Below, piece by piece: positions 25,965 through 34,746 of a stretch of DNA of 64,000 nt. The translations under genes and the position numbers were made by a program. Source of the stretch: Clostridiales bacterium (lineage in GTDB: Bacteria > Bacillota > Clostridia > Christensenellales > Pumilibacteraceae). The stretch's first letter is position 1, and each line of letters opens with the position of its first letter. The notes beneath the pieces are model-generated. The model did no database searches. It saw only the letters and a list, made by a program, of their open reading frames with translations, and had not been told where the DNA came from. The stretch is from positions 1 to 64,000 of the forward strand of contig JAFLVG010000003.1 of the NCBI GenBank assembly GCA_022508445.1, in the 5' to 3' direction.

Positions 25965-27359
25965 CTACTGTTGCGGCTCGTCGCTCTCGGGCGGCGCGCC
26001 GTCCGCACTCACGCTCTCGCCGGCTCCTGCGCTCTCGGCAACAGGAGAATCACCTATATTGATATTGCTCGCGTTGCGCTTGATTTGCTTCCACTTGGGC
26101 TTGCTGAAAACGCCGAGCGTGATTGCAATAGCGTAAACAATCATGAACGCAGGGAAAAGGAAAACCGCAGGCAACATCTTCTTTACGGGCGCCTTGATGC
26201 GCTTGTGTTCCAAAGCGACGGCGAGAAGCGCCTGCAAGATGAACGCAAGCACAAACGCGCACGAAAGCATGATGCAGATGAGCTTTACGCATTTCCAAAA
26301 CGCGCTGTACTCCAAGCCGTTCGTGTCCACTGCCGGTATGCCGTATTTCAATTCCATTATCCCGTGGTATATCAAGTAGAAAATATAGTAGATAGGCAAC
26401 CATATGCACATCAACACGCAGACGGGAATGAACAGAAGCGTGAGGAACATGTCCATGTACGTCCATTTCCAGCGAACGAAAAACAGAGCGAACGACTTTA
26501 AGCCCTGCGTGTAAAACAGTGCATGCAGAGCGCCTGCCATACGTTTATAGCGGTTGAACGTGTCCTTCAACGTGGACGGCTGATCCTCGTAGACGATAGC
26601 GTCCTTTACGTACATCGTTTTGATTTTGTCTTGATTGAGCCGGCGCATTGTGAACTCGGCGTCGTCCGACGACGACAAACAGTCCCAACCGTGCTTTTCG
26701 ATTATTTCCGCAGAGAACATCATACCGGCGCCGCCGAGCATGGTGCCTTGACCTATCGCCGAGCGGAAATGGCTGGCAAACCGACAATCGCGGATATACC
26801 ACAAACCCGAAATGCCTGTGACGATGTTCTGATCGATATTCTTGGAGTTGGAGTATCCGCGCGCGCATTTAACTCCCGCGTCAAACGCGTCGTTCATGCG
26901 CGAGATATAGTCGGGCTCCATGAGGTTGTCCGCGTCAAACTTGATAAACGCCTCGTACCCGGGGTGTTCTTCCATTATCTTTTCGAACAGATATTTCAGC
27001 GCGTACCCCGCTTTTCTGTGCTTGGGATCGTTGTCGGTGCGCTCGTAAACAATCGCACCCGCGGCTCTTGCAAGCTCGGCGGTGTTATCGGTACAGTTGT
27101 CTGCGACTACATACACGTCGAACAACTCGCGCGGATAATTCGATTTGAGAATACATTTTATTGTATCGGCTATTACGTCCGCTTCATTCCTCGCCGGTAT
27201 AACAATACCGAACCGGTGTTGGACCTTCGCTTTATCGTAAGTTTTCGCCTTGACGAAAAACAGCAAAATGTAAAGAACCTGTACGCCAAAGGCAACGCCC
27301 AATATTTGGAGCAGAACATAATCGTTGAATATATGGAGAACGTAATCTAATGTTTCCAT
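25965..27359 (-). CDS. Membrane glycosyltransferase family 2
   Basis: A processive-type GT2 of 464 aa. Helix at about 10-35; GT-A domain from VIPARNEADVIADTI with ADNCTDNT and the metal-binding FIKFDADN; acceptor region SSSDDAEFTMRR, then RYKRMAGAL in the place of the QxxRW motif; four C-terminal helices; and a low-complexity Ser/Glu/Pro tail. Start set at ATG 27359 (GGAAGTGAC upstream). The longer TTG frame to 27434 would begin at the promoter's own start point. Probably exports or elongates a polysaccharide together with glf. Confidence 0.88.
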   Translation of the reverse strand: METLDYVLHIFNDYVLLQILGVAFGVQVLYILLFFVKAKTYDKAKVQHRFGIVIPARNEADVIADTIKCILKSNYPRELFDVYVVADNCTDNTAELARAAGAIVYERTDNDPKHRKAGYALKYLFEKIMEEHPGYEAFIKFDADNLMEPDYISRMNDAFDAGVKCARGYSNSKNIDQNIVTGISGLWYIRDCRFASHFRSAIGQGTMLGGAGMMFSAEIIEKHGWDCLSSSDDAEFTMRRLNQDKIKTMYVKDAIVYEDQPSTLKDTFNRYKRMAGALHALFYTQGLKSFALFFVRWKWTYMDMFLTLLFIPVCVLMCIWLPIYYIFYLIYHGIMELKYGIPAVDTNGLEYSAFWKCVKLICIMLSCAFVLAFILQALLAVALEHKRIKAPVKKMLPAVFLFPAFMIVYAIAITLGVFSKPKWKQIKRNASNINIGDSPVAESAGAGESVSADGAPPESDEPQQ

Positions 27360-27443
27360 GTCACTTCCAGCTAATAATAACATCCATGCGCACAATGATA
27401 AAACGCAAAGCGTTACCTTATCAAAGCGCGACAATGTTTGTTA

Positions 27444-27472
27444 ATTATATACCAAACATTCGAAATTGTCAA
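27444..27472 (-). promoter_or_regulatory. Consensus promoter for GT2-glf-HD
   Basis: Minus strand: TTGACA (27467-27472), 17 bp, TATAAT (27444-27449). Its position rules out the longest reading of the GT2 gene. Confidence 0.88.
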
Positions 27473-27585
27473 GCCTACGCGAATAAAAGGTAAAAAAATT
27501 AGGCTCTCGGTCGGTTTTTGGCAGTATTTATGACTGATTTTTGCTTATTTTGCTAAAAATTCGAAGCTTGTACGGTAAAATTCTT

Positions 27586-28305
27586 TCAAAATACTATTTC
27601 GCTTTTGGCGATTGTCTTGTCGTCTTTATTTATAACAACTATATCTTTACCTTCAAAGCTGCCTTTACAAACGGTAAGCACGTCGTTTTCGAACGACTGG
27701 TTGACGTACCGCACTTCCATTTCCTTTACAGGCCTTTTTTCGAGCTGCTCCACCGCATATGTGTTCATGATAAACCGAACGTACTCGGCGTTGTTCGTGT
27801 GGTGCGAAAAGTCTATGCTCGTGCTTTTGACCTGCACGTTTTCGATCGCCGACAATTGCACGTTATCGAAGTGCGTAAAATCCAATTGCGCCGTGGCAGG
27901 CTCGATTTTTATTTTGTCGTCCACGCCAATCGTTTCCACTTTGCGGATTTTGCCAGTTTTAAGGTCGAGGCCGCAAATTTCCACACGCGCATACACGCAC
28001 CGCTCGCCTGCCTTGTTTTTGAGCTCGACGTCTATACATAACGTTGCGCGAGTAATCGAAGTAATAAACGCAAACGTATCGAACCCGTCTTTACCCCACG
28101 GAATGTTTTTAAGTAGCTTTATGCGCGTGCGGACAAAAACCCACACGGCGGAATATTTATCGCGCGCGGTGATTCCGTCTATATGCAGTTCGCCCATCAG
28201 CTCCGTAACTGCGTCTTGGACTACCTGAAAAATGCCGACTACGGACAGATTTGCCGAAGTGTCGGAAATGCTCGCGCTCACTCTTTGATGCTTTTCGAGT
28301 TTCAT
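27586..28305 (-). CDS. Acyl-ACP thioesterase (FatA/FatB-like)
   Basis: A 239-aa double-hotdog protein. The N-terminal hotdog runs from about 5 to 130 with GITARDKYSAVWVFVRTRI; the second has the SHHTNNAEYVRFIMNTY motif matching the catalytic Asn-His helix of acyl-ACP thioesterases. Such enzymes release free fatty acids from acyl carrier protein in the cytoplasm. It follows two DegV genes by 27 bp. DegV/FakB proteins bind free fatty acids, so the operon may make and hand over fatty acids (inference). Confidence 0.85.
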   Translation of the reverse strand: MKLEKHQRVSASISDTSANLSVVGIFQVVQDAVTELMGELHIDGITARDKYSAVWVFVRTRIKLLKNIPWGKDGFDTFAFITSITRATLCIDVELKNKAGERCVYARVEICGLDLKTGKIRKVETIGVDDKIKIEPATAQLDFTHFDNVQLSAIENVQVKSTSIDFSHHTNNAEYVRFIMNTYAVEQLEKRPVKEMEVRYVNQSFENDVLTVCKGSFEGKDIVVINKDDKTIAKSEIVF

Positions 28306-28332
28306 AATTTATAAAATAACACCGCTCGCCGT

Positions 28333-29202
28333 TTAATACACACGTGTTTTATCCGAATAAAAGCTCAACCCCACCGCGCCGCTGCCTGTGTGCGCGCCGA
28401 TGACAGGGCCTATCCAGCCTATCTCCACGTCGCAGTCGGGGCGAAGCGCCTTTATTTTGTCGCGGAATTCCTCGGCGTAATCGCTGTCGGCGGAGGCGAT
28501 ATACACTTTTTGCGCATTTTTCGAGCAGTCGCGCGCAAACGCGTTCGCCATTGCGTTAAGCGCTTTCGTCACACCTATCTTCTTATCGACTACGCTGAGT
28601 CCGCCCACTTTGTTTATAAACAGTATGGGTTTTATTTTAAGCGCGGTGCCTATGTACGCGGCGGGACCGGACACTCTGCCGCCCCGCTTTAAGTGCATTA
28701 GGTCTGTGGGCATGAACCACGTTTGAAGGTGACTCGTATACTCGGCAAGCTTTTGCGACGCTTCCTCCGCGCTATATCCTGCGTCGCGGTATTCCTGCGC
28801 TTTGTCGACTACATGTCTGACCGTGATGGTCGCGCCCAGCGAATCTACGACGTACACGCGTTTGCCGTACTTTGCATTTACCGTTTCGGCGGCCAAGCAT
28901 GCGCTTGCATAAGTACTGGAAAGCCCCGACGACAGCGTGATATGTAAGATGTCACCGTCTTGTTTACCGAGCAATGACTCGAAGAACTCTTCATGTTCGA
29001 CGACGTTAATCTGCGACGTGGTAGGCATTTTGCCCGAGCGGACTTCCGCATAGAAAGCCTTATAATCCTCGTCCACGGTAAACTCGTCCATATACGGTTT
29101 ATCGTCAATCGTATAGACCAACGGTCGGTATGCTATTTTGCGGGCTTTAAGCTCGTTTCTGAAAATATCGCACGAAGTATCTGTTGACAAAATAAAACTC
29201 AT
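28333..29202 (-). CDS. DegV family fatty-acid-binding protein
   Basis: A 289-aa DegV protein. Family members (FakB) bind a fatty acid and present it to the kinase FakA. N-terminus FILSTDTSCDIFRNELKARK; lipid-site loops include MPTTSQINV and ITLSSGLSSTYASA; the signature LMHLKRGGRVSGPAAYIG and the C-terminal IGPVIGAHTGSGAVG follow. It is about 50 percent identical by eye to its upstream neighbour, a tandem duplication with probably different acyl preferences. No FakA kinase gene is in the window. Confidence 0.93.
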   Translation of the reverse strand: MSFILSTDTSCDIFRNELKARKIAYRPLVYTIDDKPYMDEFTVDEDYKAFYAEVRSGKMPTTSQINVVEHEEFFESLLGKQDGDILHITLSSGLSSTYASACLAAETVNAKYGKRVYVVDSLGATITVRHVVDKAQEYRDAGYSAEEASQKLAEYTSHLQTWFMPTDLMHLKRGGRVSGPAAYIGTALKIKPILFINKVGGLSVVDKKIGVTKALNAMANAFARDCSKNAQKVYIASADSDYAEEFRDKIKALRPDCDVEIGWIGPVIGAHTGSGAVGLSFYSDKTRVY

Positions 29203-29233
29203 TGTGTTTACCTATGTAATCTTTTATATTTAA

Positions 29234-30100
29234 TCAGTCGCGTACGTTGTCCGAAACGAACGATATACCGACTGCATTATAGCCTGTGTGCGAGCCGATG
29301 ACAGGACCTATCCAGCCTATCTCGATGTCGCAGTCCGGTCTTATTGCTTGCGCCTTTTTGAGCATACCCTCCGCAAGCTCGCTGTCCGCGCTTGCTATGT
29401 ACACCTTATGCGCCTTTGCCGCGCAAGTGTTTTTGAAGATGTCGAGCATTGCCGCAACGCCCTTGCCGGCGCCTATTTTCTTTTGCATGACAACAAGCGC
29501 ACCTGTCTTGTCAAAACGAAGTATGGGTTTTATGTTGAGTGCCGTTCCTATATACGCAGAAGGTCCCGATACTCTGCCGCCGCGCTTCAAATGCATAAGA
29601 TCGTACGGCATAAACCATGTGTGAACGTGATTGACGAAGTCCTCCAATTGCGCCGCCGCCTGTTCTGCGGAAACGCCCTCGTCACGCAATCTCTGCGCTT
29701 CATCCACTACATGACGCGTCGCAACCGTCGCGCCGAGCGAATCGACAATGTAAATGCGCCGTCCCGTCTCTTTAAATATTTCGTCTGCAACCTGACGAGC
29801 GGAAAGCGGCGAGGTGGTTATCCCGGAAGATATTGTGATATGTACGATATCGCCTTCGTACTTCTCGATAAGCTTGCCGAAAAACTCTTGATAGTCGTTT
29901 ACCGTGACCTGCGACGTTGTGGGCATTTCGCCGCCTCGAATCTTAGCGTAAAACTCCTTGATCTGTTCGTCTCGCGTAAATTCATCGCGGTATTCGACGT
30001 TTTCAATCGTATAGTATGTGGGAACGTACTCTATTCCCCTCTCGCGCAATTCGCTGCGAAATATGTCGCAAACGGTGTCTGTTGCCAATGTGAACTTCAA
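29234..30100 (-). CDS. DegV family fatty-acid-binding protein
   Basis: A 288-aa first member of the tandem pair. It shares TDTVCDIFRSELRERGIEY, MPTTSQVTVNDY, HITISSGITTSPLSA, LMHLKRGGRVSGPSAYIG and IGPVIGSHTGYNAVG with the next gene. Start is TTG 30100 behind AAAAGGAGGAAG. It is the first gene of the DegV-DegV-thioesterase operon and has a long structured leader. Confidence 0.93.
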   Translation of the reverse strand: MKFTLATDTVCDIFRSELRERGIEYVPTYYTIENVEYRDEFTRDEQIKEFYAKIRGGEMPTTSQVTVNDYQEFFGKLIEKYEGDIVHITISSGITTSPLSARQVADEIFKETGRRIYIVDSLGATVATRHVVDEAQRLRDEGVSAEQAAAQLEDFVNHVHTWFMPYDLMHLKRGGRVSGPSAYIGTALNIKPILRFDKTGALVVMQKKIGAGKGVAAMLDIFKNTCAAKAHKVYIASADSELAEGMLKKAQAIRPDCDIEIGWIGPVIGSHTGYNAVGISFVSDNVRD

Positions 30101-30124
30101 TTCTTCTTCCTCCTTTTCAAACGG

Positions 30125-30211
30125 CGATAAAATCGCACATGATCTTCAAAAGGCACGGCTAAGTGCTGCGTGCTACCGCGGCAACACCGCAAATCATGTG
30201 CTTTTTTATCG
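30125..30211 (-). promoter_or_regulatory. Candidate structured 5' leader of the degV operon
   Basis: An 87-nt element ends about 25 bases before the degV start. A closing helix of 17 pairs (30125-30132 and 30135-30143 with 30193-30201 and 30204-30211) encloses two hairpins on the minus strand: GCGG/CCGC and GCACG/CGTGC. The result is a three-way junction, an architecture typical of riboswitches or protein-binding leaders. It does not match a class I can name. A -10 hexamer TATAAT lies at 30228-30233 with no good -35. Confidence 0.5.
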
Positions 30212-30411
30212 TTGTTTGTACGCATTTATTATACTATACGTCGCGGCAATTTCATAATAATTTTGCAAAATCCGTACGTCAATAAAGATAAAACTACAAA
30301 AAAGTAAACAACATTATGTATGGTGTGTCATTTTTTTCGCATGACTTATTCGGAGCGTTTCCGACCGTGCCGACATGCGTTTCGCCGTTTTACGGCAAAA
30401 TAAACCGAATC

Positions 30412-30420
30412 TTCGACAAA
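30412..30420. promoter_or_regulatory. 0A box upstream of spo0A
   Basis: TTCGACAAA, the complement of TTTGTCGAA, matches the Spo0A-binding consensus (core TGTCGAA). It lies 30 bp ahead of the -35 hexamer of spo0A, a position compatible with autoregulation. Confidence 0.6.
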
Positions 30421-30449
30421 AGCAGTGCTTTTACGCATGTATGCGAAAC

Positions 30450-30478
30450 TTGAAAATATTCGGTGAAAATGGTATAAT
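30450..30478 (+). promoter_or_regulatory. Promoter of spo0A
   Basis: TTGAAA (30450-30455), 17 bp, TATAAT (30473-30478). The ribosome site AAAAAGGAG follows about 20 bases later. The rest of the 30240-30410 gap shows no gene. Confidence 0.8.
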
Positions 30479-30517
30479 TTTTATAAATCAGCGAGAAAAA
30501 AGGAGCTAACAACAGAC

Positions 30518-31246
30518 ATGAAAATTCGGGTTATGGTGTGTGACGACAACGAGGAGTTCGTGGCTAACGTAAGAACGCATTTCGCGGTGTCGGATAAGAT
30601 AGAGCTTGTGGAAACGGCGGCTAACGGCAAGGAGGCTTTGGAGCGGCTTGATACCGCCAGACCGGACGTTTTGCTCTTGGATCTTGTTATGCCCACGCTC
30701 GACGGATTCTCCGTGCTCGAACGTGTCAATAAGGGCAGTATGAAGATTATCGTCGTGTCCGCGCTGTCGCAGGACGCGTTCATATCGAAAGCCATGAATC
30801 TCGGCGCGGATTTTTACATGATGAAACCCGTTTCGTTCGGCGTGCTGGACGAGCGCATTATAGAGGCGGTAAACAGCAAGCGTCCCACCGCAAAGAACCG
30901 CTCCATGGACGAAAAAATAAGCAATATTTTTATTACGGTCGGCATTCCGGCGCACATCAAGGGCTATCAGTATTTGCGCGAGGCGATCAAGATGACAATA
31001 GACAGTCCCGAGATAATCAATTCCATAACGAAAAAGTTGTACCCCGAGGTTGCCGAGCATTTCAACACGAGTCCGAGCAAAGTCGAGCGCGCGATACGCC
31101 ACGCGATTGAAGTCGCTTGGAACAGAGGCAAGATAGAAAACATTAACACTCTGTTCGGCGTGCGCGTTTACAATCATAACGAAAAACCGACAAACGGAGA
31201 GTTTATTGCGCTTGTCGCCGATAAAATGCTGCTCGAAAGCGTTTAA
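30518..31246 (+). CDS. spo0A: Stage 0 sporulation response regulator Spo0A
   Basis: The master switch for entry into sporulation. At 242 aa it has a receiver domain (acidic pair in VMVCDDNEEF, phosphoacceptor Asp55 in VLLLDLVMPTLDGF, Lys in YMMKPVS) and the Spo0A-specific C-terminal DNA-binding domain (ITVGIPAHIKGYQYLREAI, recognition helix SPSKVERAIRHAIEVAW, then GKIENINTLFG). The N-terminal domain is complete and the C-terminal domain distinguishes it from other regulators. Usually it follows spoIVB; here spoIVB is absent from the upstream side. Confidence 0.97.
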   Translation: MKIRVMVCDDNEEFVANVRTHFAVSDKIELVETAANGKEALERLDTARPDVLLLDLVMPTLDGFSVLERVNKGSMKIIVVSALSQDAFISKAMNLGADFYMMKPVSFGVLDERIIEAVNSKRPTAKNRSMDEKISNIFITVGIPAHIKGYQYLREAIKMTIDSPEIINSITKKLYPEVAEHFNTSPSKVERAIRHAIEVAWNRGKIENINTLFGVRVYNHNEKPTNGEFIALVADKMLLESV

Positions 31247-31248
31247 AA

Positions 31249-31272
31249 AAGACAATATACAGGTCTTGTCTT
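31249..31272. terminator. Weak hairpin between convergent spo0A and the next gene
   Basis: AAGACAA (31249-31255) pairs with TTGTCTT (31266-31272), with a 10-nt loop, followed by CTTATAAATTT. A short stem; probably a shared terminator. Confidence 0.5.
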
Positions 31273-31282
31273 CTTATAAATT

Positions 31283-32125
31283 TCAATCTTTATAATCAAA
31301 GATTTCGGTGTATTCGGCGGTACAGTTCGTGCCGCCGAATTTATTTATGCGGAATTTTTCACCGGAAACGATTTTAACCGCGCGCTTCCCGTCGAACGTC
31401 AGCGTGAACTGTACGCTCTCGTATATGGGATATTCATTTCCGCCTACCGTCGTCTTCACCTCGTTGCGCGCGTAAGCGGTGGCGCGCCTTGCGTCGAGCG
31501 TGTAGCGAAAAGTGTCTTCGCTCAATTGTTCCGCGCTTATTATCGCTCCGTCGAGCTCATATTTGACAATGCCCGTTAAAGGCCGACCGTACGCCGCCAC
31601 ATAGCCGTCTTTATCGTACTCCCTGCCCGATTTGTAAACAAACTTCTTGTTTTTATAATCGCCGCGCGACGCGGTGTATTTCCCGTCAACGCACTCGCGC
31701 TTTATACCGACCTTTACGATTGCGGAAACGCTTTCCTCGACATCACAGAAATTATCGCCGCTTACCGTTCTTTTGCCTTTTATTTTTTGAGTGTACGGGA
31801 TGCCGAAAACCTTTGCCTTGATCTTCCCGTTCATGCTCGATTCGAAATCGTTGCTCGCCGCATACGCTTTGCAAACGCCGAGTACGCGCATCGCCTCTTG
31901 ATCGACGCCCTGCGCCGTAACATTACCGATACGTGAAGCATACCGTAGTTGCGGCAGGAACGACAATCCTGCGAGCAGAACTATCACCGCGAGCAATATC
32001 AATGACGGAATGACTTTTCTGAGCTTGTTTGCTGTGCTTGTATTCATACGCTTATTATTCCCGATTGCACGGTTTTTAATTTTATTTTCCGCTTTTGTTT
32101 GCGTATTATCGCCTCTTTTGTCCAT
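31283..32125 (-). CDS. Membrane-anchored secreted protein of unknown function
   Basis: A 280-aa protein with a basic N-terminus, one helix at about 36-57 (VIPSLILLAVIVLLAGLSFL) and an extracellular domain of about 220 residues rich in beta-strand patterns, with cysteines only in VLGVCKAYA, DNFCDVEE, KRECVDG and GTNCTAEY. No family is recognised. A second ATG at 32047 (MNTSTANKLRKV) could be the true start; neither has a clear ribosome site. It lies between spo0A (convergent) and the collagen-like gene's 3' part. Confidence 0.65.
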   Translation of the reverse strand: MDKRGDNTQTKAENKIKNRAIGNNKRMNTSTANKLRKVIPSLILLAVIVLLAGLSFLPQLRYASRIGNVTAQGVDQEAMRVLGVCKAYAASNDFESSMNGKIKAKVFGIPYTQKIKGKRTVSGDNFCDVEESVSAIVKVGIKRECVDGKYTASRGDYKNKKFVYKSGREYDKDGYVAAYGRPLTGIVKYELDGAIISAEQLSEDTFRYTLDARRATAYARNEVKTTVGGNEYPIYESVQFTLTFDGKRAVKIVSGEKFRINKFGGTNCTAEYTEIFDYKD

Positions 32126-32189
32126 CGAAGAAATCCGAACAAGCCGCGCCGCAATATAACCCCAACCTTAATTATTCATCACTACACAA

Positions 32190-32220
32190 AAGGATTCCGA
32201 CCGTGAAGATCGGAATCCTT
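32190..32220 (-). terminator. Terminator of the collagen-like gene
   Basis: AAGGATTCCGA (32190-32200) pairs perfectly with TCGGAATCCTT (32210-32220); the minus strand continues TTTGTGT. It marks the true 3' end of the split collagen-like gene. Confidence 0.85.
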
Positions 32221-32253
32221 CGCTCTATTGATGGCGGCAACTCACTTACGCGA

Positions 32254-33096
32254 TTACGACAGCAAGCCTGCGGTACGAAGATTGGCAAGCAACGTGTTAA
32301 ATTGCGTGACGACATCGGCGACGCTTGTTGCGTCCGCAACCGCGGCGGCAGGAGTTACTGTTCCGGCAGGACCTGTCGCACCCGTAGCGCCCGTAGCGCC
32401 CGTAGCACCGGTCACGCCCTGTATGCCCTGCGGTCCCGTTGCACCTGTTGCGCCCGTAGCACCTGTTGCGCCCGTAGCGCCCGTCACACCTTGTATACCT
32501 TGAATACCCTGTATGCCCTGCGGACCTGTCGCACCGGTCGCTCCCGTTACGCCTTGAATACCCTGTATGCCCTGCGGGCCTGTGACGCCCGTTGCACCCG
32601 TAGCACCCGTCACACCGGTTACGCCTTGAATACCCTGTATGCCCTGCGGGCCTGTGACACCCGTTGCGCCTGTGACACCCGTTGCACCCGTTGCGCCAGT
32701 TGCACCGGTCACGCCTTGAATACCCTGTATGCCTTGCGGGCCTGTTGCGCCGGTCGCTCCCGTTACGCCTTGAATTCCCTGTATGCCCTGCGGTCCTGTG
32801 ACACCCGTTGCACCCGTTGCACCGGTTGCACCGGTCACGCCTTGTATGCCTTGCACACCCTGTATGCCCTGCGGTCCCGTTGCGCCCGTTACGCCAGTAG
32901 GACCGGTAGCACCCGTTACGCCGTCTGCGCCGTCTGCGCCGGTCGCTCCCGTAGCACCTGTTGCGCCCGTTGCGCCTTGCACGCCCTGTATGCCTTGAAC
33001 GCCTTGCGGACCTGTCGCACCGGTAGGACCTTGCAGACCGGGAACGCCTTGAATGCCCTGCACGCCTTGCGGTCCCGTTGCACCCGTTGACGTCAC
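32254..33096 (-). CDS. Collagen-like protein, 3' part of an interrupted gene
   Basis: About 240 residues of uninterrupted Gly-X-Y triplets dominated by [19 protein letters not shown] and [10 protein letters not shown] units, then a 35-residue non-collagen tail ([20 protein letters not shown]...) that resembles the trimerising tails of spore-surface collagen-like proteins. There is no credible own start: the frame is open upstream only to a TAA at about 33136, with a GTG at 33096 and no ribosome site, signal or promoter. The missing N-terminus matches the fragment at 43785-44072. The break coincides with the end repeat of the 10.76-kb element. Confidence 0.85.
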   Translation of the reverse strand: MTSTGATGPQGVQGIQGVPGLQGPTGATGPQGVQGIQGVQGATGATGATGATGADGADGVTGATGPTGVTGATGPQGIQGVQGIQGVTGATGATGATGVTGPQGIQGIQGVTGATGATGPQGIQGIQGVTGATGATGATGVTGATGVTGPQGIQGIQGVTGVTGATGATGVTGPQGIQGIQGVTGATGATGPQGIQGIQGIQGVTGATGATGATGATGATGPQGIQGVTGATGATGATGATGPAGTVTPAAAVADATSVADVVTQFNTLLANLRTAGLLS

Positions 33097-33109
33097 GACG
33101 AATGGGAAA
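33091..33109. repeat. Left attachment junction and end repeat
   Basis: CGT (33091-33093, the shared trinucleotide) is followed by the end repeat ACGACGAATGGGAAA (33095-33109). Everything to the left is collagen-like coding sequence, everything to the right is element. Confidence 0.8.
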
Positions 33110-33135
33110 CTTTTTGCCCCGATCTTTTGTGGATT

Positions 33136-34746
33136 TTATCGCAAGTCACTTGACAGGTTGTAGTAAATGTGAATCTCACGTCCGCCGTCTGTTTCATTTC
33201 TTTTTCCTACCGTTATGAAATTTACAAGCTGTAAACACATTTCTCTTGTAAGGCTCTCGCAGTCGCAGTACGCCTTTAATTTATATATGTATTCGCAAGC
33301 GTCACGATTGTTGTGAGCATTTTCAAGCCGACTTATCAGCTCTGTGATTTTCTCTTCCGTGGCCGCCCTTTCTTTTTGATATTTATCGCAAAGGCTTGAA
33401 TACAAGCTCTCATCCATGCCGTTCAGCACCCTATCCTCAAACGCCGCTTGCAACAGCTTGTCTATATCGGCAAGACGAGCGGTATGCTCTTTGAGCTGTT
33501 TTTCGACCGAACATCCGCTCTTTGACTCGCCGACCGCCCTTTCTTTTTCAAAACGCTCAATTGCCTTTTGCTCGTCTATGACGACGGAGCCTTTCATCGC
33601 CTTGATGTCGTTTAAAACAACGCTCTCTATCTCTCTTTCGGTTATGCTGTGCGACGAGCAATATTTTTTTCCGAGGTCTATATAAGTGCGGCAATAATAA
33701 CCGCATCTGACGGCGTTCGAATCTTTATATGTTTTTCCGGCGGTTTTGAGTTTAAGCTTGCCGCCGCAATCGGCGCACACAAGCAATCCCGACAGCGCGT
33801 GGATATTGCCCGACTTATCCGCCTTTCCGCGCGACACCGTCCTATTCATATCCTGCACCTTGTCCCACAGCTCGCGGCTTATAATAGGTTGGTGTGCGTT
33901 TTCCTTTATTATCCGCTCGCTCGCCGGAATGTTTATCTTTTTGCGGTTTTTATAAGAAACGCCGGTGGTTTTGTGCTGAACGGTAACGCCTATGTAGACG
34001 GGGTTGGACAGAATATCCGCAACCGTGGATGGCCACCAATACGGTTTGCACGGTCTGTTCCATTTCTCGCCGTTTAACCGTGTAAAATAGCTTGTTGGGT
34101 TTTGCACTCCGTCGTCAGTCAAAATGCGCGCTATTGTCCGCGTCGAATTGCCTTCCGCGCGCAGTTCGAAAATTCGTCTTACCACCTCTGCGGCAGGCTC
34201 GTCGATGACCGCCGTTCGGTTATCGTCCTTTCCGACCTTGTAGCCGTAAGAATAATTCCAGCTCGTATATTTGCCCGCTCGCTGTTTCGCCTCCAACACC
34301 GCCCGAATCTTCTTACTCGTGTTTGCCGCATGCCACTCGTTAAACACGTTCATTATGGGCATCATATCCATTGCGGTGCTATTTCTATCCGCGGTGTCCA
34401 CGTTGTCGTTGATTGCGATAAACCTAATGCCGTATGCCGGAAAAATATAGTCTATATACTGCCCGACCTGTATGTAGTTCCTCCCGAAACGCGACAGGTC
34501 TTTTACTATAATCGTGTCGATTTTCCCGGACTGCGCGTCGAGAAGAAGTCTTTTAATCTCGGGACGGTCGAAGCTCGTTCCCGAATAGCCGTCGTCCACA
34601 TACTCGTCTATTACCGTTCCGCCGCGTTCAGTTGCGTACTTACGCAAAATAATGCGCTGATTTTCAATTGACACGGACTCTGTCGTCTTTTCATCGTCGC
34701 GAGATAGGCGCATGTACAAGCCCGTTTTTCCCAGAGCTTCAATCAT
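33136..34746 (-). CDS. Large serine recombinase (TnpX/TndX type)
   Basis: A 536-aa site-specific recombinase. The N-terminal resolvase domain starts TGLYMRLSRDDEKTTES with the catalytic Ser at residue 15, and has VDDGYSGTSFDRPE and IIVKDLSRFGRNY. The recombinase domain follows from about 165 (YGYKVGKDDN), then a zinc ribbon (LLVCADCGGKLKLK plus CGYYC), a coiled coil and a C-terminal DUF4368-type tail ending in IHIYYNLSSDLR. All catalytic regions look intact. It lies 27 bp from the left end of the element and its start overlaps tnpW by 8 bp. It probably catalyses integration into, and excision from, the collagen-like gene. Confidence 0.95.
   Translation of the reverse strand: MIEALGKTGLYMRLSRDDEKTTESVSIENQRIILRKYATERGGTVIDEYVDDGYSGTSFDRPEIKRLLLDAQSGKIDTIIVKDLSRFGRNYIQVGQYIDYIFPAYGIRFIAINDNVDTADRNSTAMDMMPIMNVFNEWHAANTSKKIRAVLEAKQRAGKYTSWNYSYGYKVGKDDNRTAVIDEPAAEVVRRIFELRAEGNSTRTIARILTDDGVQNPTSYFTRLNGEKWNRPCKPYWWPSTVADILSNPVYIGVTVQHKTTGVSYKNRKKINIPASERIIKENAHQPIISRELWDKVQDMNRTVSRGKADKSGNIHALSGLLVCADCGGKLKLKTAGKTYKDSNAVRCGYYCRTYIDLGKKYCSSHSITEREIESVVLNDIKAMKGSVVIDEQKAIERFEKERAVGESKSGCSVEKQLKEHTARLADIDKLLQAAFEDRVLNGMDESLYSSLCDKYQKERAATEEKITELISRLENAHNNRDACEYIYKLKAYCDCESLTREMCLQLVNFITVGKRNETDGGREIHIYYNLSSDLR

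Noticed and set aside
30125-30211. degV leader as a T-box riboswitch
   Set aside because: A GGTG...GCCGCGG string resembles the T-box core, but the UGGN bulge, specifier stem and terminator/antiterminator pair are missing, and the operon is not an amino-acid gene set.
32390-33080. Short tandem repeats resembling a CRISPR array at first sight
   Set aside because: The periodicity is 9 and 18 bp in frame with Gly-X-Y codons; there are no constant repeats with unique spacers and no cas genes.
32095-33090. 331-codon plus-strand frame rich in Cys, Ala, Arg and Thr
   Set aside because: Antisense of the Gly-X-Y repeat; its repetitive composition follows from the collagen codons and it lacks a ribosome site.
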